Positions 1-8,335 of a DNA stretch of 64,000 nt are shown here, piece after piece. The stretch covers positions 1 to 64,000 of the forward strand of contig NZ_JNYZ01000039.1 of assembly GCF_000717335.1 (NCBI RefSeq), in the 5' to 3' direction. Numbering within the stretch: the first letter of the stretch is position 1; each line of letters starts with the position of its first letter. Below the pieces are notes generated by a model that was given only the letters and a program-made list of their open reading frames with translations, ran no database searches and had not been told where the DNA came from. The translations under genes were made by a program, and so were the position numbers. This DNA is from Amycolatopsis jejuensis. GTDB lineage: Bacteria > Actinomycetota > Actinomycetes > Mycobacteriales > Pseudonocardiaceae.

Positions 1-202
1 GGAAACCCCGACGAGGGGGTTTCATATAAGCTCTACTGGCTTAGTTCACTAGCACACTGTTGAGTTCTCAAGCAACACACCCCGAACCAAACCCAGAAAG
101 CCAGGCCAAGCCCGATGCGTTGTTTCAAGCTTTTGGTCGAGCATGCCGATACCTACACGGTTAGTCGTAGGGAGTCGGCGGCCGCTCGTGGGCCGACGCT
201 GA
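1..202 (-). other. rRNA operon leader (5' transcribed region, minus strand)
   Basis: Read on the minus strand, positions 72-51 give TTGAGAACTCAACAGTGTGC-like sequence, the conserved element found in actinobacterial rRNA leaders just ahead of 16S (and in the 16S-23S spacer). A strong promoter lies directly upstream (203-231) and no rRNA precedes it, so a leader is preferred over a spacer. An 8-bp perfect hairpin, GAAACCCC/GGGGTTTC, sits at 2-23. The 16S gene itself would begin just left of position 1 and is not in the window. Inference from motif plus promoter; the rRNA gene is not seen. Confidence 0.7.
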
Positions 203-231
203 ACATTACCTGGTCCGATTCGCGGTGTCAA
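203..231 (-). promoter_or_regulatory. Strong sigma-70-type promoter for the leftward rRNA operon
   Basis: On the minus strand the -35 box is a perfect TTGACA (226-231), the spacer is exactly 17 bp and the -10 box is TAATGT (203-208). This is the best consensus promoter in the window and fits a stable-RNA operon. A weaker TAATCT lies further upstream, near 310, and could be part of a second promoter. Confidence 0.75.
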
Positions 232-449
232 CCGCTCGGCCCTGGCGCCTGGTTCGGGAGGCTTGCGGCCCCGCCGACCCGGTGTTCCTGGCGACGAAGA
301 GAAGATTACATGCCTGGCAACCGCCCGAAAACAGGGGGGTCACTTAACGACATCGGCGCAGGTCAACCCGCCGGGAACAGGACTTGGCGAGCGTTTTCGC
401 CAGGGCCGGACCCAGGTCGGGACCCGGCTGGAGGGTTGCCAGTGACCCA

Positions 450-1345
450 GGTCTCAGGTAAGGGACGCAGCTGCCGGGCCGAAGTCATCCAGACGGGGAC
501 AGAGCCCGGCTCGAGCCGAACCCTCACGCACGGAGCCCAGCCGGAACGACCAAGCCCGAGTTCAGTGCGGCAGCCTCCTGTACTGAGCTCAAGCAGAACC
601 GGCCCAGTTCCGGCTGGCGTCTCCGCTGAACCTCGCGGCCGGAACCTCTGGCGTGGACCCTGGGCCGGACATGTCCGGCCCAGGTCGAGCCGAAACCTCC
701 CGGGCGGGACCAGCGCCAGCTCAGCTCGAGCCCGAACCTCACAGGCGAGAACACCGCCAGCCCAGCTCGAGCCGAAACCTCACGCAGCAACCCCGCAGAA
801 CCAGGCCCGGCTCGGGCCGCAACCACCCCAGCCTCGAACCGGCCCGGCACCAACGCACCCCAACTCGGGCAACCAGGGCAAGCACCGCAGCGGAACCCAC
901 ACCGGCACGGGCACGGGCACGGGCACGGGCACGGGCACGGGCACGGGCACGGGCACGGGCACGGGCCTACCCGCTCACTCGCGCAACCAGAGCCAGAGCG
1001 CAGGACCCATACCGACGCCAGCCCACCCCACTCCAGCGGCCAGCGGCCCACGCCCAACCCCGCGCACACGGCCACGGCCCACGCCCACGGTCAACGGCCA
1101 ACCCAGCGCCCACGGCCAACGGCCCACTCCAGCGGCCCACGGCCCACGGCACACTGCCAACGACGAACGCCCACGGCCCACGGCCCAAAGCCAACAGCCA
1201 ACGGCCAACAGCCAACGACGAACGCCCACGGCCCACGGCCCACGAAAGAACCGCAGCAGAACCCAGCACCTACCCCACCCACCCGCCCACCTGCCCGACC
1301 CAGGCAACCAGAGCTAGAACCGCAGCAGAACCCGCACCGGCACCA
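450..1345. repeat. Low-complexity, T-poor spacer with degenerate repeats
   Basis: About 0.9 kb with almost no T on the plus strand and many degenerate copies of CCCAGCTCGAGCCGAAACCT-like (about 690-790) and ACGGCCCACGGCCAAC-like (about 1075-1245) words. Long open frames run through it on both strands only because stop codons are rare in such sequence; none has a ribosome binding site, a recognisable domain or normal amino-acid composition. I see no gene here. Confidence 0.7.
904..966. repeat. Hexanucleotide microsatellite (GGCACG)n
   Basis: Ten and a half perfect uninterrupted copies of GGCACG. The period is a multiple of three, so it keeps any frame open (Gly-Thr, Ala-Arg or His-Gly dipeptides), which explains the long spurious ORFs across it. 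Such pure arrays are prone to slippage and copy-number change. Confidence 0.95.
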
Positions 1346-1351
1346 GCCCAC

Positions 1352-2911
1352 CTACCCCGGCAACCCGGCCAAGAACCGCGGCGCAACCCGCACCGGAGCC
1401 GCCCGTTCGTAGTCCGCCGCCAACGCCAGCATGCGCCCGTCCGTCCACTGCCCGCCCATGAACGAAATCCCCACCGGCAGCGGTCCGACGAATCCGGCGG
1501 GCACCGTCACCGCCGGGTAGCCCGCCACCGCAGCCGGGGTCGACGACGGGATCACGTCGTTGTCGCCCTTGGCGCAATCCGTCTTCCATGCGGGCGGATT
1601 CGTCGGGGACGCGATGGCGTCGAGGTCGTACCGAGCGAGCGTTTCGTCAAGGGAACGCCGCGCCAGATCCGTCAGCTCGGCCCGCATCGCGCGGTAGCCC
1701 GGGTCGTCGGGGCCGGGGGCGGCGAGGGCCTGCTCGAACAACTCCTGCCCGGCGAAGCAGGTGCGCTCCAGCGGGTCCGCGCGGTTGTAGGCGATGAGGT
1801 CCGCCAGAGTGCGTGGCCCGGTGGGGCGCGTGGCGAGGTAAGCGTCGATGTCGCGGTGGAATTCCGTCAGGAGCGCGGGGAACTCCAGCTCCGCGAGCCG
1901 GTCCTGGTACGGCGGGGGCACCTCGACGACCGTCGCGCCGGCGAGCGTCAGCGTGCGTTCGACCTGGCTGACCACGGCATCCGTCTCCGGGCCGAGCACC
2001 GGCAGCCGCCACTGGCCGATCCGGGTGCCGCGGAGGGCGCCGGGGTGCAGGAGCTTCGCGTAGTCCGTGGGCTGGGTCGACGGGTAGCGCTGGGTCGCCG
2101 GGTCCGCCGGGTCGCGGCCCTGGAGTACCGACAGGGTCAGCGCGACGTCGACGACGTTGCGCGCGATGGGTCCCGCCGTGTCCTGTTCCGCCGAGATCGG
2201 CACCACGCCGGTGCGGCTGACCAGCCCGAGACTCGGCTTGTGCCCGACCGTCGCCGTCATGCCCGCCGGGCACACGATCGACCCGTCGGTCTCGCTGCCG
2301 ATCGCGACCTGCGCCAGCGACGCGGCGACCCCGGCCGCGGACCCGGCGGACGACCCGCACGGGTTGTGGTCGAGCACGTAAGGGTTGTTCGTCTGGCCAC
2401 CGACGCCAGACCAGCCCGACGTCGGCTTCGCCGCACGGAAGTTGGCCCATTCCGACAGGTTCGCCTTGCCGAGAAGCACCGCGCCGGCATCGCGCAATCG
2501 GGTGATCAGCGTCGCGTCGGCGGCCGGTCGGCTGCGCAGCGCCCGGGAACCGGCGGTGGTCTGCTGGTCCCCCGTGTCGACGTTGTCCTTGACCAGCACC
2601 GGGATCCCGTCGAGCGGACCACGGGCGCGGCCGGTCCGGTGCCGGACGTCGCTGGCCGCGGCCTGGGCCAGCGCACCCGGATCGAGCGCGAGGACGGCGT
2701 TGACCTTCGGGTCCAGCTCCCGGATCCGCGCCAGGTACGCGCTGGTCAGGCCGACCGCGGTGAGCCGCCCGGACGCCATCCGCTGCTGCAGCGACGGGAT
2801 GTCCGCGCGATCGAGATCGAAGTGCAGCTCAGCGGATTCCGCAGGCACCGCCGTGATCACCCCCGCCGCCGTGACCAGCGCCGCCAGGATCGCGGGCAGT
2901 CTTCTTCCCAT
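1352..2911 (-). CDS. Secreted amidase-signature hydrolase
   Basis: 519 aa. Residues 1-27 form a signal peptide (MGRR, hydrophobic core, then VPAESA), so the enzyme is probably exported. The amidase-signature catalytic triad is complete: Lys108 in VLVKDN, the cis-Ser at 187 in CGSSAGS and the nucleophile Ser211 in TDGSI; the Ser-Ser spacing of 24 residues is the one usual for the family. The family hydrolyses amide bonds in small molecules or peptides; the substrate cannot be told. ATG at 2911 is preceded by GGGGAGG with 7-nt spacing. It lies 39 nt downstream of the glutamine synthetase on the same strand and is probably cotranscribed with it, which suggests, but does not prove, a role in nitrogen scavenging. 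Confidence 0.88.
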   Translation of the reverse strand: MGRRLPAILAALVTAAGVITAVPAESAELHFDLDRADIPSLQQRMASGRLTAVGLTSAYLARIRELDPKVNAVLALDPGALAQAAASDVRHRTGRARGPLDGIPVLVKDNVDTGDQQTTAGSRALRSRPAADATLITRLRDAGAVLLGKANLSEWANFRAAKPTSGWSGVGGQTNNPYVLDHNPCGSSAGSAAGVAASLAQVAIGSETDGSIVCPAGMTATVGHKPSLGLVSRTGVVPISAEQDTAGPIARNVVDVALTLSVLQGRDPADPATQRYPSTQPTDYAKLLHPGALRGTRIGQWRLPVLGPETDAVVSQVERTLTLAGATVVEVPPPYQDRLAELEFPALLTEFHRDIDAYLATRPTGPRTLADLIAYNRADPLERTCFAGQELFEQALAAPGPDDPGYRAMRAELTDLARRSLDETLARYDLDAIASPTNPPAWKTDCAKGDNDVIPSSTPAAVAGYPAVTVPAGFVGPLPVGISFMGGQWTDGRMLALAADYERAAPVRVAPRFLAGLPG

Positions 2912-2950
2912 GTCCGATGCCTCCCCAACGTCGGAACACGGCCGGGTCCG

Positions 2951-4294
2951 TCAGAGCATGGGCAGCAACGTCCGGAGCTCGTACGGGGTGACCGCGCTGC
3001 GGTAGTTGTCCCACTCGACCCGCTTGTTGCGCAAGAAGAAGTCGTAAACATGCTCGCCGAGTGCTTCGGGCAGCAGCTCCGACTTCTCCATCTCCGCGAG
3101 CGCCTCGCCGAGGTTCTGCGGCAACTGGGCGTACCCGGCGGCGCGGCGTTCGGAATCCGACAGCTGCCAGATGTTGTCCTCGGCAGGCGGCGGCAGCTCG
3201 TACCCCTTCTCGATGCCCTTCAGTCCGGCGGCCAGTATCACCGAGTACGCCAGGTACGGGTTGCAGGCCGAGTCGAGCGTGCGGATCTCCACGCGCCGCG
3301 ACGACGCCTTGCCCGGCGAGTACATCGGCACCCGCACGAGCGCCGAGCGGTTCGCCCTCCCCCACGACACCGTCGTGGGCGCCTCACTGCCGCTGATCAG
3401 GCGTTTGTACGAGTTGACCCACTGGTTCGTGACCGCCGAGATCTCCTTGGCGTGGTGCAGCACCCCGGCGACGAACGCCTTGCCGGTCTCGGACAGCTCG
3501 TGCGGGTCCTCGGCGTCGTAGAACGCGTTCCGGTCGCCCTCGAACAGGCTGACGTGCGTGTGCATCCCCGACCCGGGCTGGTCGGTGAACGGCTTCGGCA
3601 TGAAGGTCGCGCGCACGCCTTGGGTGAGCGCGACCTCCTTCACGACGTAACGGAACGTCATCACGTTGTCCGCCATGGTGAGGGCATCTGCGTACCGAAG
3701 GTCGATTTCCTGCTGCCCCGGTGCCCCTTCGTGATGGCTGAACTCGACCGAGATCCCCATCGCTTCGAGGGTTTCGATGGCGTGCCGGCGGAAGTGCGTC
3801 GCGGTGGCGTGGCTGGCCTGGTCGAAGTACCCGCCGTTGTCCGCGGGCTCGGGCTCGGTGCCGTCGTCGGGGAGGGTGGCGAGCAGGAAGAACTCGATCT
3901 CCGGGTGCACGTAGCAGGTGAACCCGGCCTCGCTGGCCTTCGACAGCTGGCGGCGGAGCACGTGCCGCGGGTCGGCCCACGACGGCGAGCCGTCGGGCAT
4001 CGCGATGTCGCAGAACATCCGCGCGGAGTACGGGCCGCCGTCCGGGGTTTCCCACGGCAGCACCTGGAACGTGGAGGGATCTGGCTTCGCGACCATGTCC
4101 GACTCGTACACGCGCGCGAAGCCTTCGATGGCCGAGCCGTCGAACCCGATGCCCTCGCTGAACGCGCCCTCCAGCTCAGCGGGCGCGACCGCGACGGACT
4201 TGAGGAACCCCAGCACATCGGTGAACCACAGGCGGACGAAACGGATGTCGCGCTCTTCCAAAGTGCGGAGCACGAATTCCTGCTGGCGATCCAT
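2951..4294 (-). CDS. glnA2: Type I glutamine synthetase, GlnA2-like
   Basis: 447 aa, full length for GSI. The N-terminal RFVRLWFTDVLG, the FDGSAIEGFARV segment, the metal-binding H(E)GAPGQQE region and the Arg-rich substrate region (SALVRVPMY, RRVEIRTLD) are intact. The C-terminal part (ELPPPAEDNIW...) resembles the alpha-type enzymes rather than the adenylylated beta type, so control by GlnE is doubtful. The start closely matches recalled M. tuberculosis GlnA2 (Rv2222c). Some Streptomyces GlnA2/GlnA3 proteins are reported to glutamylate polyamines, so glutamine synthesis is not the only option; the polyamine locus at 27.7-39.3 kb makes this worth noting. On the minus strand a TAGGGT -10 box (4301-4306) lies six bases before the ATG, suggesting leaderless initiation. 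First gene of a pair with the amidase. Confidence 0.92.
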   Translation of the reverse strand: MDRQQEFVLRTLEERDIRFVRLWFTDVLGFLKSVAVAPAELEGAFSEGIGFDGSAIEGFARVYESDMVAKPDPSTFQVLPWETPDGGPYSARMFCDIAMPDGSPSWADPRHVLRRQLSKASEAGFTCYVHPEIEFFLLATLPDDGTEPEPADNGGYFDQASHATATHFRRHAIETLEAMGISVEFSHHEGAPGQQEIDLRYADALTMADNVMTFRYVVKEVALTQGVRATFMPKPFTDQPGSGMHTHVSLFEGDRNAFYDAEDPHELSETGKAFVAGVLHHAKEISAVTNQWVNSYKRLISGSEAPTTVSWGRANRSALVRVPMYSPGKASSRRVEIRTLDSACNPYLAYSVILAAGLKGIEKGYELPPPAEDNIWQLSDSERRAAGYAQLPQNLGEALAEMEKSELLPEALGEHVYDFFLRNKRVEWDNYRSAVTPYELRTLLPML

Positions 4295-4330
4295 GGCCGC
4301 ACCCTAACCAGGACGTGTTAACGGGATGTT

Positions 4331-5653
4331 TCACGGGTCACCCACGAGCGCTCGGGGCACGAGCTGGGGTTTCCCGGATCGGGTGATCGACAGCGACGCG
4401 ACCGACGCGATGACCGCGAGCCCCGCGGCCACGTACCACGCGACGGCGTAGTCGCCCAGCTGGTCGCGCACCGCTCCGGCGGCCGACGCGGCGAAGGCCG
4501 CACCCAGCTGATGGCACGCGAAAACCCAGCCGAACACGATCGGACCGGCTTCGCCGAAGGTGCGGATACAGAGCGCGACCGTCGGCGGAACGGTGGCCAC
4601 CCAGTCGAGACCGTAGAAGAGGATGAACGCCCACATGCTCGGCTGTACCGAATCCGTGAACAGCTGCGGCAACAGGGCGAGCGAAACTCCCCGCAACGCG
4701 TAATAGACACCGAGCAGGAGCCGTGGGTCGACACGGTCGGTGAGCCAACCCGACGCGATGGTCCCCACCACGTCGAAGATGCCGACCAGGGCGAGCAGGC
4801 CCGCAGCGGTCGTCTGTGGCATCCCGTGGTCGTGGGCGGCGGGTACGAAATGGGTGCTGACCAACCCGTTCGTGGTCGCCCCGCAGATCGCGAAGCCGAC
4901 CGCGAGTAGCCAGAACGAGCGGGTACGCGCTGCTTGGAACAACACTGTCAGGCCTCGACGCACAGTGCCGACCGTCGGCGTGGGGCGTGCGACTTCGGTG
5001 TCTTCGGGTGCTCCGTACGCGACGGTGCCGATGTCCGCCGGGTGGTCGCGTACAGCGAGAAGCACGACAGGAACCACCGCGAGCGCTGCGATGGCGACAA
5101 CCATGGACGCCGTACGCCAGCCGTCGTGCACTGCGAGCGAAGCAACGACGGGTAGAAAGATCAGCTGTCCGGTGGACCCTGCGGCCGTCAGGACGCCGGT
5201 GACCATGCCGCGGTGCCGGACGAACCAGCGCGTCGCCACCATCGCCGCGAAGCTCATGGCCATTGACCCGGTGCCGACGCCGACCAGCACACCCCAGAGC
5301 ATGATCAGCTGCCAGCTGGCGCTCATGAACACCGTGCCGCCGGCGCCGACCGCGACGACGAACAACGCCGTCGCAGACACACGGCGGATCCCGAACCGCT
5401 CCATCAACGCTGCGGCGAAGGGCGCGAAGAGGCCGTACAGCACGAGGTTGACCGAAACCGCGGACCCGATCGTGGCGCGGGACCAGCCGAACTCCTCGTG
5501 CAGCGGGTCGATGAGGACACCCGGCGCGGCGCGGAAGCCGGCGGCGGCAAGCAAAGCGACGAACGCGGCTGCCGCTACGAACCAGGCGCGGTGCAGACGG
5601 CGGGCAGGGCGGGTCTCGACAGTCACAAACGACCAGTCTGCAGTGTCGATCAC
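4331..5653 (-). CDS. MFS transporter, oxalate/formate-antiporter-like
   Basis: 440 aa with about 12 hydrophobic segments and a charged central loop (around residues 205-225) dividing two six-helix halves. The inter-helix loop 2-3 carries a basic MERFGIRR element as in MFS proteins, and the early RAAPGVLIDPLHEEFGWSR stretch resembles the OFA/monocarboxylate subgroup. Substrate unknown. The start is uncertain: GTG at 5653 has a GGGAG only one base upstream, while GTG at 5626 begins nearer the first helix. It is divergent from the lipoprotein gene at 5719 across a 65-bp gap containing a palindrome (5663-5680). It runs toward glnA2 with 36 nt between, but glnA2 appears to have its own promoter. 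Confidence 0.85.
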   Translation of the reverse strand: MIDTADWSFVTVETRPARRLHRAWFVAAAAFVALLAAAGFRAAPGVLIDPLHEEFGWSRATIGSAVSVNLVLYGLFAPFAAALMERFGIRRVSATALFVVAVGAGGTVFMSASWQLIMLWGVLVGVGTGSMAMSFAAMVATRWFVRHRGMVTGVLTAAGSTGQLIFLPVVASLAVHDGWRTASMVVAIAALAVVPVVLLAVRDHPADIGTVAYGAPEDTEVARPTPTVGTVRRGLTVLFQAARTRSFWLLAVGFAICGATTNGLVSTHFVPAAHDHGMPQTTAAGLLALVGIFDVVGTIASGWLTDRVDPRLLLGVYYALRGVSLALLPQLFTDSVQPSMWAFILFYGLDWVATVPPTVALCIRTFGEAGPIVFGWVFACHQLGAAFAASAAGAVRDQLGDYAVAWYVAAGLAVIASVASLSITRSGKPQLVPRALVGDP

Positions 5654-5662
5654 GCTCCCGAC

Positions 5663-5680
5663 AGTGGCCTGAAGGCCACT
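5663..5680. promoter_or_regulatory. Palindrome between divergent MFS and lipoprotein genes
   Basis: AGTGGCC-TGAA-GGCCACT is a perfect 7-bp inverted repeat with a 4-bp centre, midway between two divergent starts. The position suits an operator shared by both genes; it could also form a small hairpin. The downstream gene has a TAGGCT -10-like box at 5706-5711, seven bases before its ATG. Confidence 0.5.
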
Positions 5681-5718
5681 ATCCGAAAGAATCGGGCCAA
5701 CAGACTAGGCTCTCGGCC

Positions 5719-6354
5719 ATGCTCAGCCGACGCGTCTTGCCGGCGCTGCTGTTCCTGGGGTTGCTCGGCGGTTGCACAGCGTCACCTCCGCTGCCCGCCG
5801 CGGGCGAACTGCTCGACGCGGCGAAGGCGAACTTCACCGCCGTCCGGAGCCTGCATTTCTCGGTGGTGGTGAACGGGGTCCTGCCCGGCCTGCCACTCAG
5901 CAAGCTCGAGGGCAACGCGAACCTCGCCGGCCACGGGCAGGCCACCGGCAGCGCGGAGTTCGGCGACCGGAAATTCTCGTTCACCGTGTCCGGGGACAAG
6001 GCGACGACGACGGGTACGGACGGTCACGAAACACGCGAAACCACGCCGTTCACGGTCGGCCGGTACCTCGGCCCGGACTCCGGCCTGATGTCCCTGCTGA
6101 CCGAAATCCGGCAGCCGCAGACCGAAATCCGCGAGACGATCCAGCACGTCGACGGTTACCGCGTGGGCGGCACCGTGGCGCAGGCGGTCGCGGCGAAGCT
6201 GGTGCCGCAGATCCGTGACGACGTGAACGTGAAGATCTGGGTGACGGCCGCGCAACCGCGCCGCTTCGCGCGGCTGTGGCTGCAGGTGCCGCCCGCGACG
6301 GAACGCGACAGCCCGGTGATGTACGAGGTATTGCTCACCGACCAGCGACCCTAG
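5719..6354 (+). CDS. LprG/LppX-type lipoprotein
   Basis: 211 aa with a lipoprotein signal: a short basic start, a hydrophobic core and the lipobox LLGGC, giving lipidation on Cys19. The mature part (ELLDAAKANFTAVRSLHFSVVVNG..., GSAEFGDRKFSFTV, KIWVTAAQPRRFARLWL) has the pattern of the LppX/LprAFG family, which in mycobacteria bind and move (glyco)lipids at the outer face of the membrane. There the lprG gene is cotranscribed with the P55 efflux pump; here an unrelated-looking MFS gene is divergent instead, so partnership is only a guess. A TAGGCT box seven bases before the ATG suggests a leaderless transcript. Confidence 0.8.
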   Translation: MLSRRVLPALLFLGLLGGCTASPPLPAAGELLDAAKANFTAVRSLHFSVVVNGVLPGLPLSKLEGNANLAGHGQATGSAEFGDRKFSFTVSGDKATTTGTDGHETRETTPFTVGRYLGPDSGLMSLLTEIRQPQTEIRETIQHVDGYRVGGTVAQAVAAKLVPQIRDDVNVKIWVTAAQPRRFARLWLQVPPATERDSPVMYEVLLTDQRP

Positions 6355-6415
6355 GCGCTTACTTCTGGACTATTCACTGATCAGCCTTAATCGGCAACGA
6401 TCGGCGTGGTGGCCG

Positions 6416-6613
6416 GAGTGGCATTTCTCGGGGTCCCGCCAGCCACCGCACATTGCGTTTTCGGGCAGAAGCCGGACCAGCTACCCGGACGAGTTCCTGA
6501 CGGACGAGATCAAGAAGGAAGGGATGAAGGGTCAGTTCTGCGCCGGATTCCCGTGTGACGGCCCACTCGGCGACCTCCAGCATCAGATCGGCGAGGCAGG
6601 CCGGGCCCGGTGA
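6416..6613 (+). pseudogene. Possible decayed coding remnant
   Basis: An open plus-strand frame ending with TGA at 6611-6613 has coding-like third-position GC in its second half and a plausible sequence (SYPDEFLTDEIKKEG, then QFCAGFPCDGPLGDL), but no good start codon or ribosome binding site. It may be the tail of a broken gene. An antisense frame (6374-6583) has poorer codon statistics. No family recognised. Confidence 0.25.
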
Positions 6614-6616
6614 AAA

Positions 6617-8236
6617 CTACCCCTTGCAGCGGGTGCCGTCCGGCGGCGTCGTCCCGTTGATCAGGTAGTCCGCGCCCGCCTGGTCGACGCATTCGTTGCC
6701 CTGCAAGAACACCGTGTGCTGGGTGCCCTCGAAGGTGAGCAAGGCGCCCTTCAACGCCTTCGCCAGGTTGACACCCGCTTGGTACGGCGTGGCCGGGTCG
6801 TTCGTGGTCGAGATGGTGAGCGTCTTCGGCAGGCCGGGCACGTTCGGCTCGTGCGGTTTCGACGTGTTCGGCACCGGCCAGAACGCGCAGGCGTCGCGGG
6901 CCGAGCTGGCCGGTTTGCCGTCATCGAGGAACGGAGCGGCCTTCACGTATTTCTCCTGCGCTGCGAGGATCTGCTGCGAATCCGTGACGGGCGGATCGTC
7001 GACGCAGCGGATCGCGGTGAAGGCGTCCTGCGTGGTGCCGTAGCTGCCGTCTGCGCCGCGCTCGTTGTAGATGTCCGCCAGTTTCTCGAGCGTGCTACCG
7101 CGCTGTTGCTTCAGCTCGTTCAGACCGGTGTTCAGGTACTCCCAGAGGCTCTGCTGGTACAGCGCCTGTATCGCGCCCGTCGTAGCGTCTTCGTACGACA
7201 GCTTGCGTCCGTCACCCACGGGCACCGGGAAGTCGATCAGGCGTCGCGTGAGGTCCTGAAACACCTTCGTGGCCGCAGCGGGATCGTGGCCGAGCGCGCA
7301 ATCCTGTTGCGGCGTACACCACTTCACGAACTCGCCGAACGCGCCGCCGAAGCCTTGTCCCTGGGAGACAAGTGACTCTGCCGGGGTCTGCATCGGGTCG
7401 ACAGCGCCGTCGAGGACGAGCGCGCGCACGTTCGTCGGGAACGTCTCCGCGTACGTGGACCCGAGGCGCGTGCCGTACGAGAAGCCGAGGTACGTGAGCT
7501 TCTCGTCGCCTAGGACGCTTCGCAGCACGTCCATGTCCTTCACGACGTCGCGTGTCCCGACGTGCGCGAGCATGTCGTCGCCGAACTTCGTCCGCTGTGC
7601 GCACTTCGCGGCGAAGTCCTTCTGCTCGCTCTCCTGCTTCGTGACGCCGACAGGCGAGCCGTCGGTTTCGCTGTCGTCGGCGCGGTCGGCGTCTCGCTCC
7701 TGCCCGGTGAGGCATTTGATCTGCGGTTCGCTCGCGCCGATCCCGCGCGGATCGAAGCCGACGAAGTCGAACCGCTTGCCGAGGTCGGTCTTGTTCACCT
7801 GATCGACCAGCCCGGCCGCGGCAACCATGCCCGAAGCGCCCGGTCCGCCCGGGTTCACCACGAGCGAACCGATCCGGTCACCGGGATCGCTCGCGCGGTG
7901 CCGCAGCACGCCGAGGGTGATGGTCTGCCCGTCCGGTTTGCCGTAATCCAGCGGAACGGTCAGCCGGGCACATTCGATGCCCTTCGCCCGGAAGGCCGAC
8001 CGCGCGTCGTCCGAGGTCGCGTAGGGTGCACAGGAATCCCAGGTCATGCTCTGCCCGTAGAACTGCGCGAGCCCGGCGGGCACCGGACCCACCGGCGGGT
8101 GCGATTCGACCGTCGGCGAAGGTAGCGCCTGTCCGGTGTGCGGCGAGCACGCCACGAGCGTGGTCGCGAGCAGGCCGGACGCCGCAAGCGCGACCATCCG
8201 GTTGGCGTACGGGCTGGCGCTGGGATGACGGGACAC
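6617..8236 (-). CDS. Lipoprotein alpha/beta hydrolase with TAP-like C-terminus (Hip1/tripeptidyl-aminopeptidase type)
   Basis: About 539 aa from GTG 8236 (VSRHPSASPYANRMVALAAS...); ATG 8197 is an alternative. The signal ends in a lipobox TLVAC, so the enzyme is probably membrane-anchored outside. The nucleophile lies in GFSYG near residue 250, an oxyanion segment NPGGPGASG precedes it, and the catalytic His is in EGTQHTVF near the C-terminus, in the TAP-like domain. Four or more Cys residues suit disulfides in an exported protein. The family includes the Streptomyces tripeptidyl aminopeptidases and M. tuberculosis CaeA/Hip1 (Rv2224c), which also lies near glnA2 and panB. The longer open frame upstream is antisense to secA2 and is not real. 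Divergent from secA2 across 99 bp. Confidence 0.86.
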   Translation of the reverse strand: MSRHPSASPYANRMVALAASGLLATTLVACSPHTGQALPSPTVESHPPVGPVPAGLAQFYGQSMTWDSCAPYATSDDARSAFRAKGIECARLTVPLDYGKPDGQTITLGVLRHRASDPGDRIGSLVVNPGGPGASGMVAAAGLVDQVNKTDLGKRFDFVGFDPRGIGASEPQIKCLTGQERDADRADDSETDGSPVGVTKQESEQKDFAAKCAQRTKFGDDMLAHVGTRDVVKDMDVLRSVLGDEKLTYLGFSYGTRLGSTYAETFPTNVRALVLDGAVDPMQTPAESLVSQGQGFGGAFGEFVKWCTPQQDCALGHDPAAATKVFQDLTRRLIDFPVPVGDGRKLSYEDATTGAIQALYQQSLWEYLNTGLNELKQQRGSTLEKLADIYNERGADGSYGTTQDAFTAIRCVDDPPVTDSQQILAAQEKYVKAAPFLDDGKPASSARDACAFWPVPNTSKPHEPNVPGLPKTLTISTTNDPATPYQAGVNLAKALKGALLTFEGTQHTVFLQGNECVDQAGADYLINGTTPPDGTRCKG

Positions 8237-8335
8237 GGTTTGATCGTGCCATCCGGGCGCGGAACTCGAACGCCCCACCGGCGCGTTGGGCAGTTCGGGT
8301 GCGACCGGAGACACATCGAGGCGAGGAGACCAGGG

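Noticed and set aside
115..1317. Long plus-strand open frame over the left repeat spacer
   Set aside because: It is repeat-derived (Gly-Thr, Pro/Arg-rich), overlaps the rRNA leader and promoter, and has no ribosome binding site or domain.
653..4321. 1222-codon plus-strand open frame
   Set aside because: Antisense to the amidase and glutamine synthetase genes, which have clear active sites; the frame exists because GC-rich codons leave few stops on the opposite strand.
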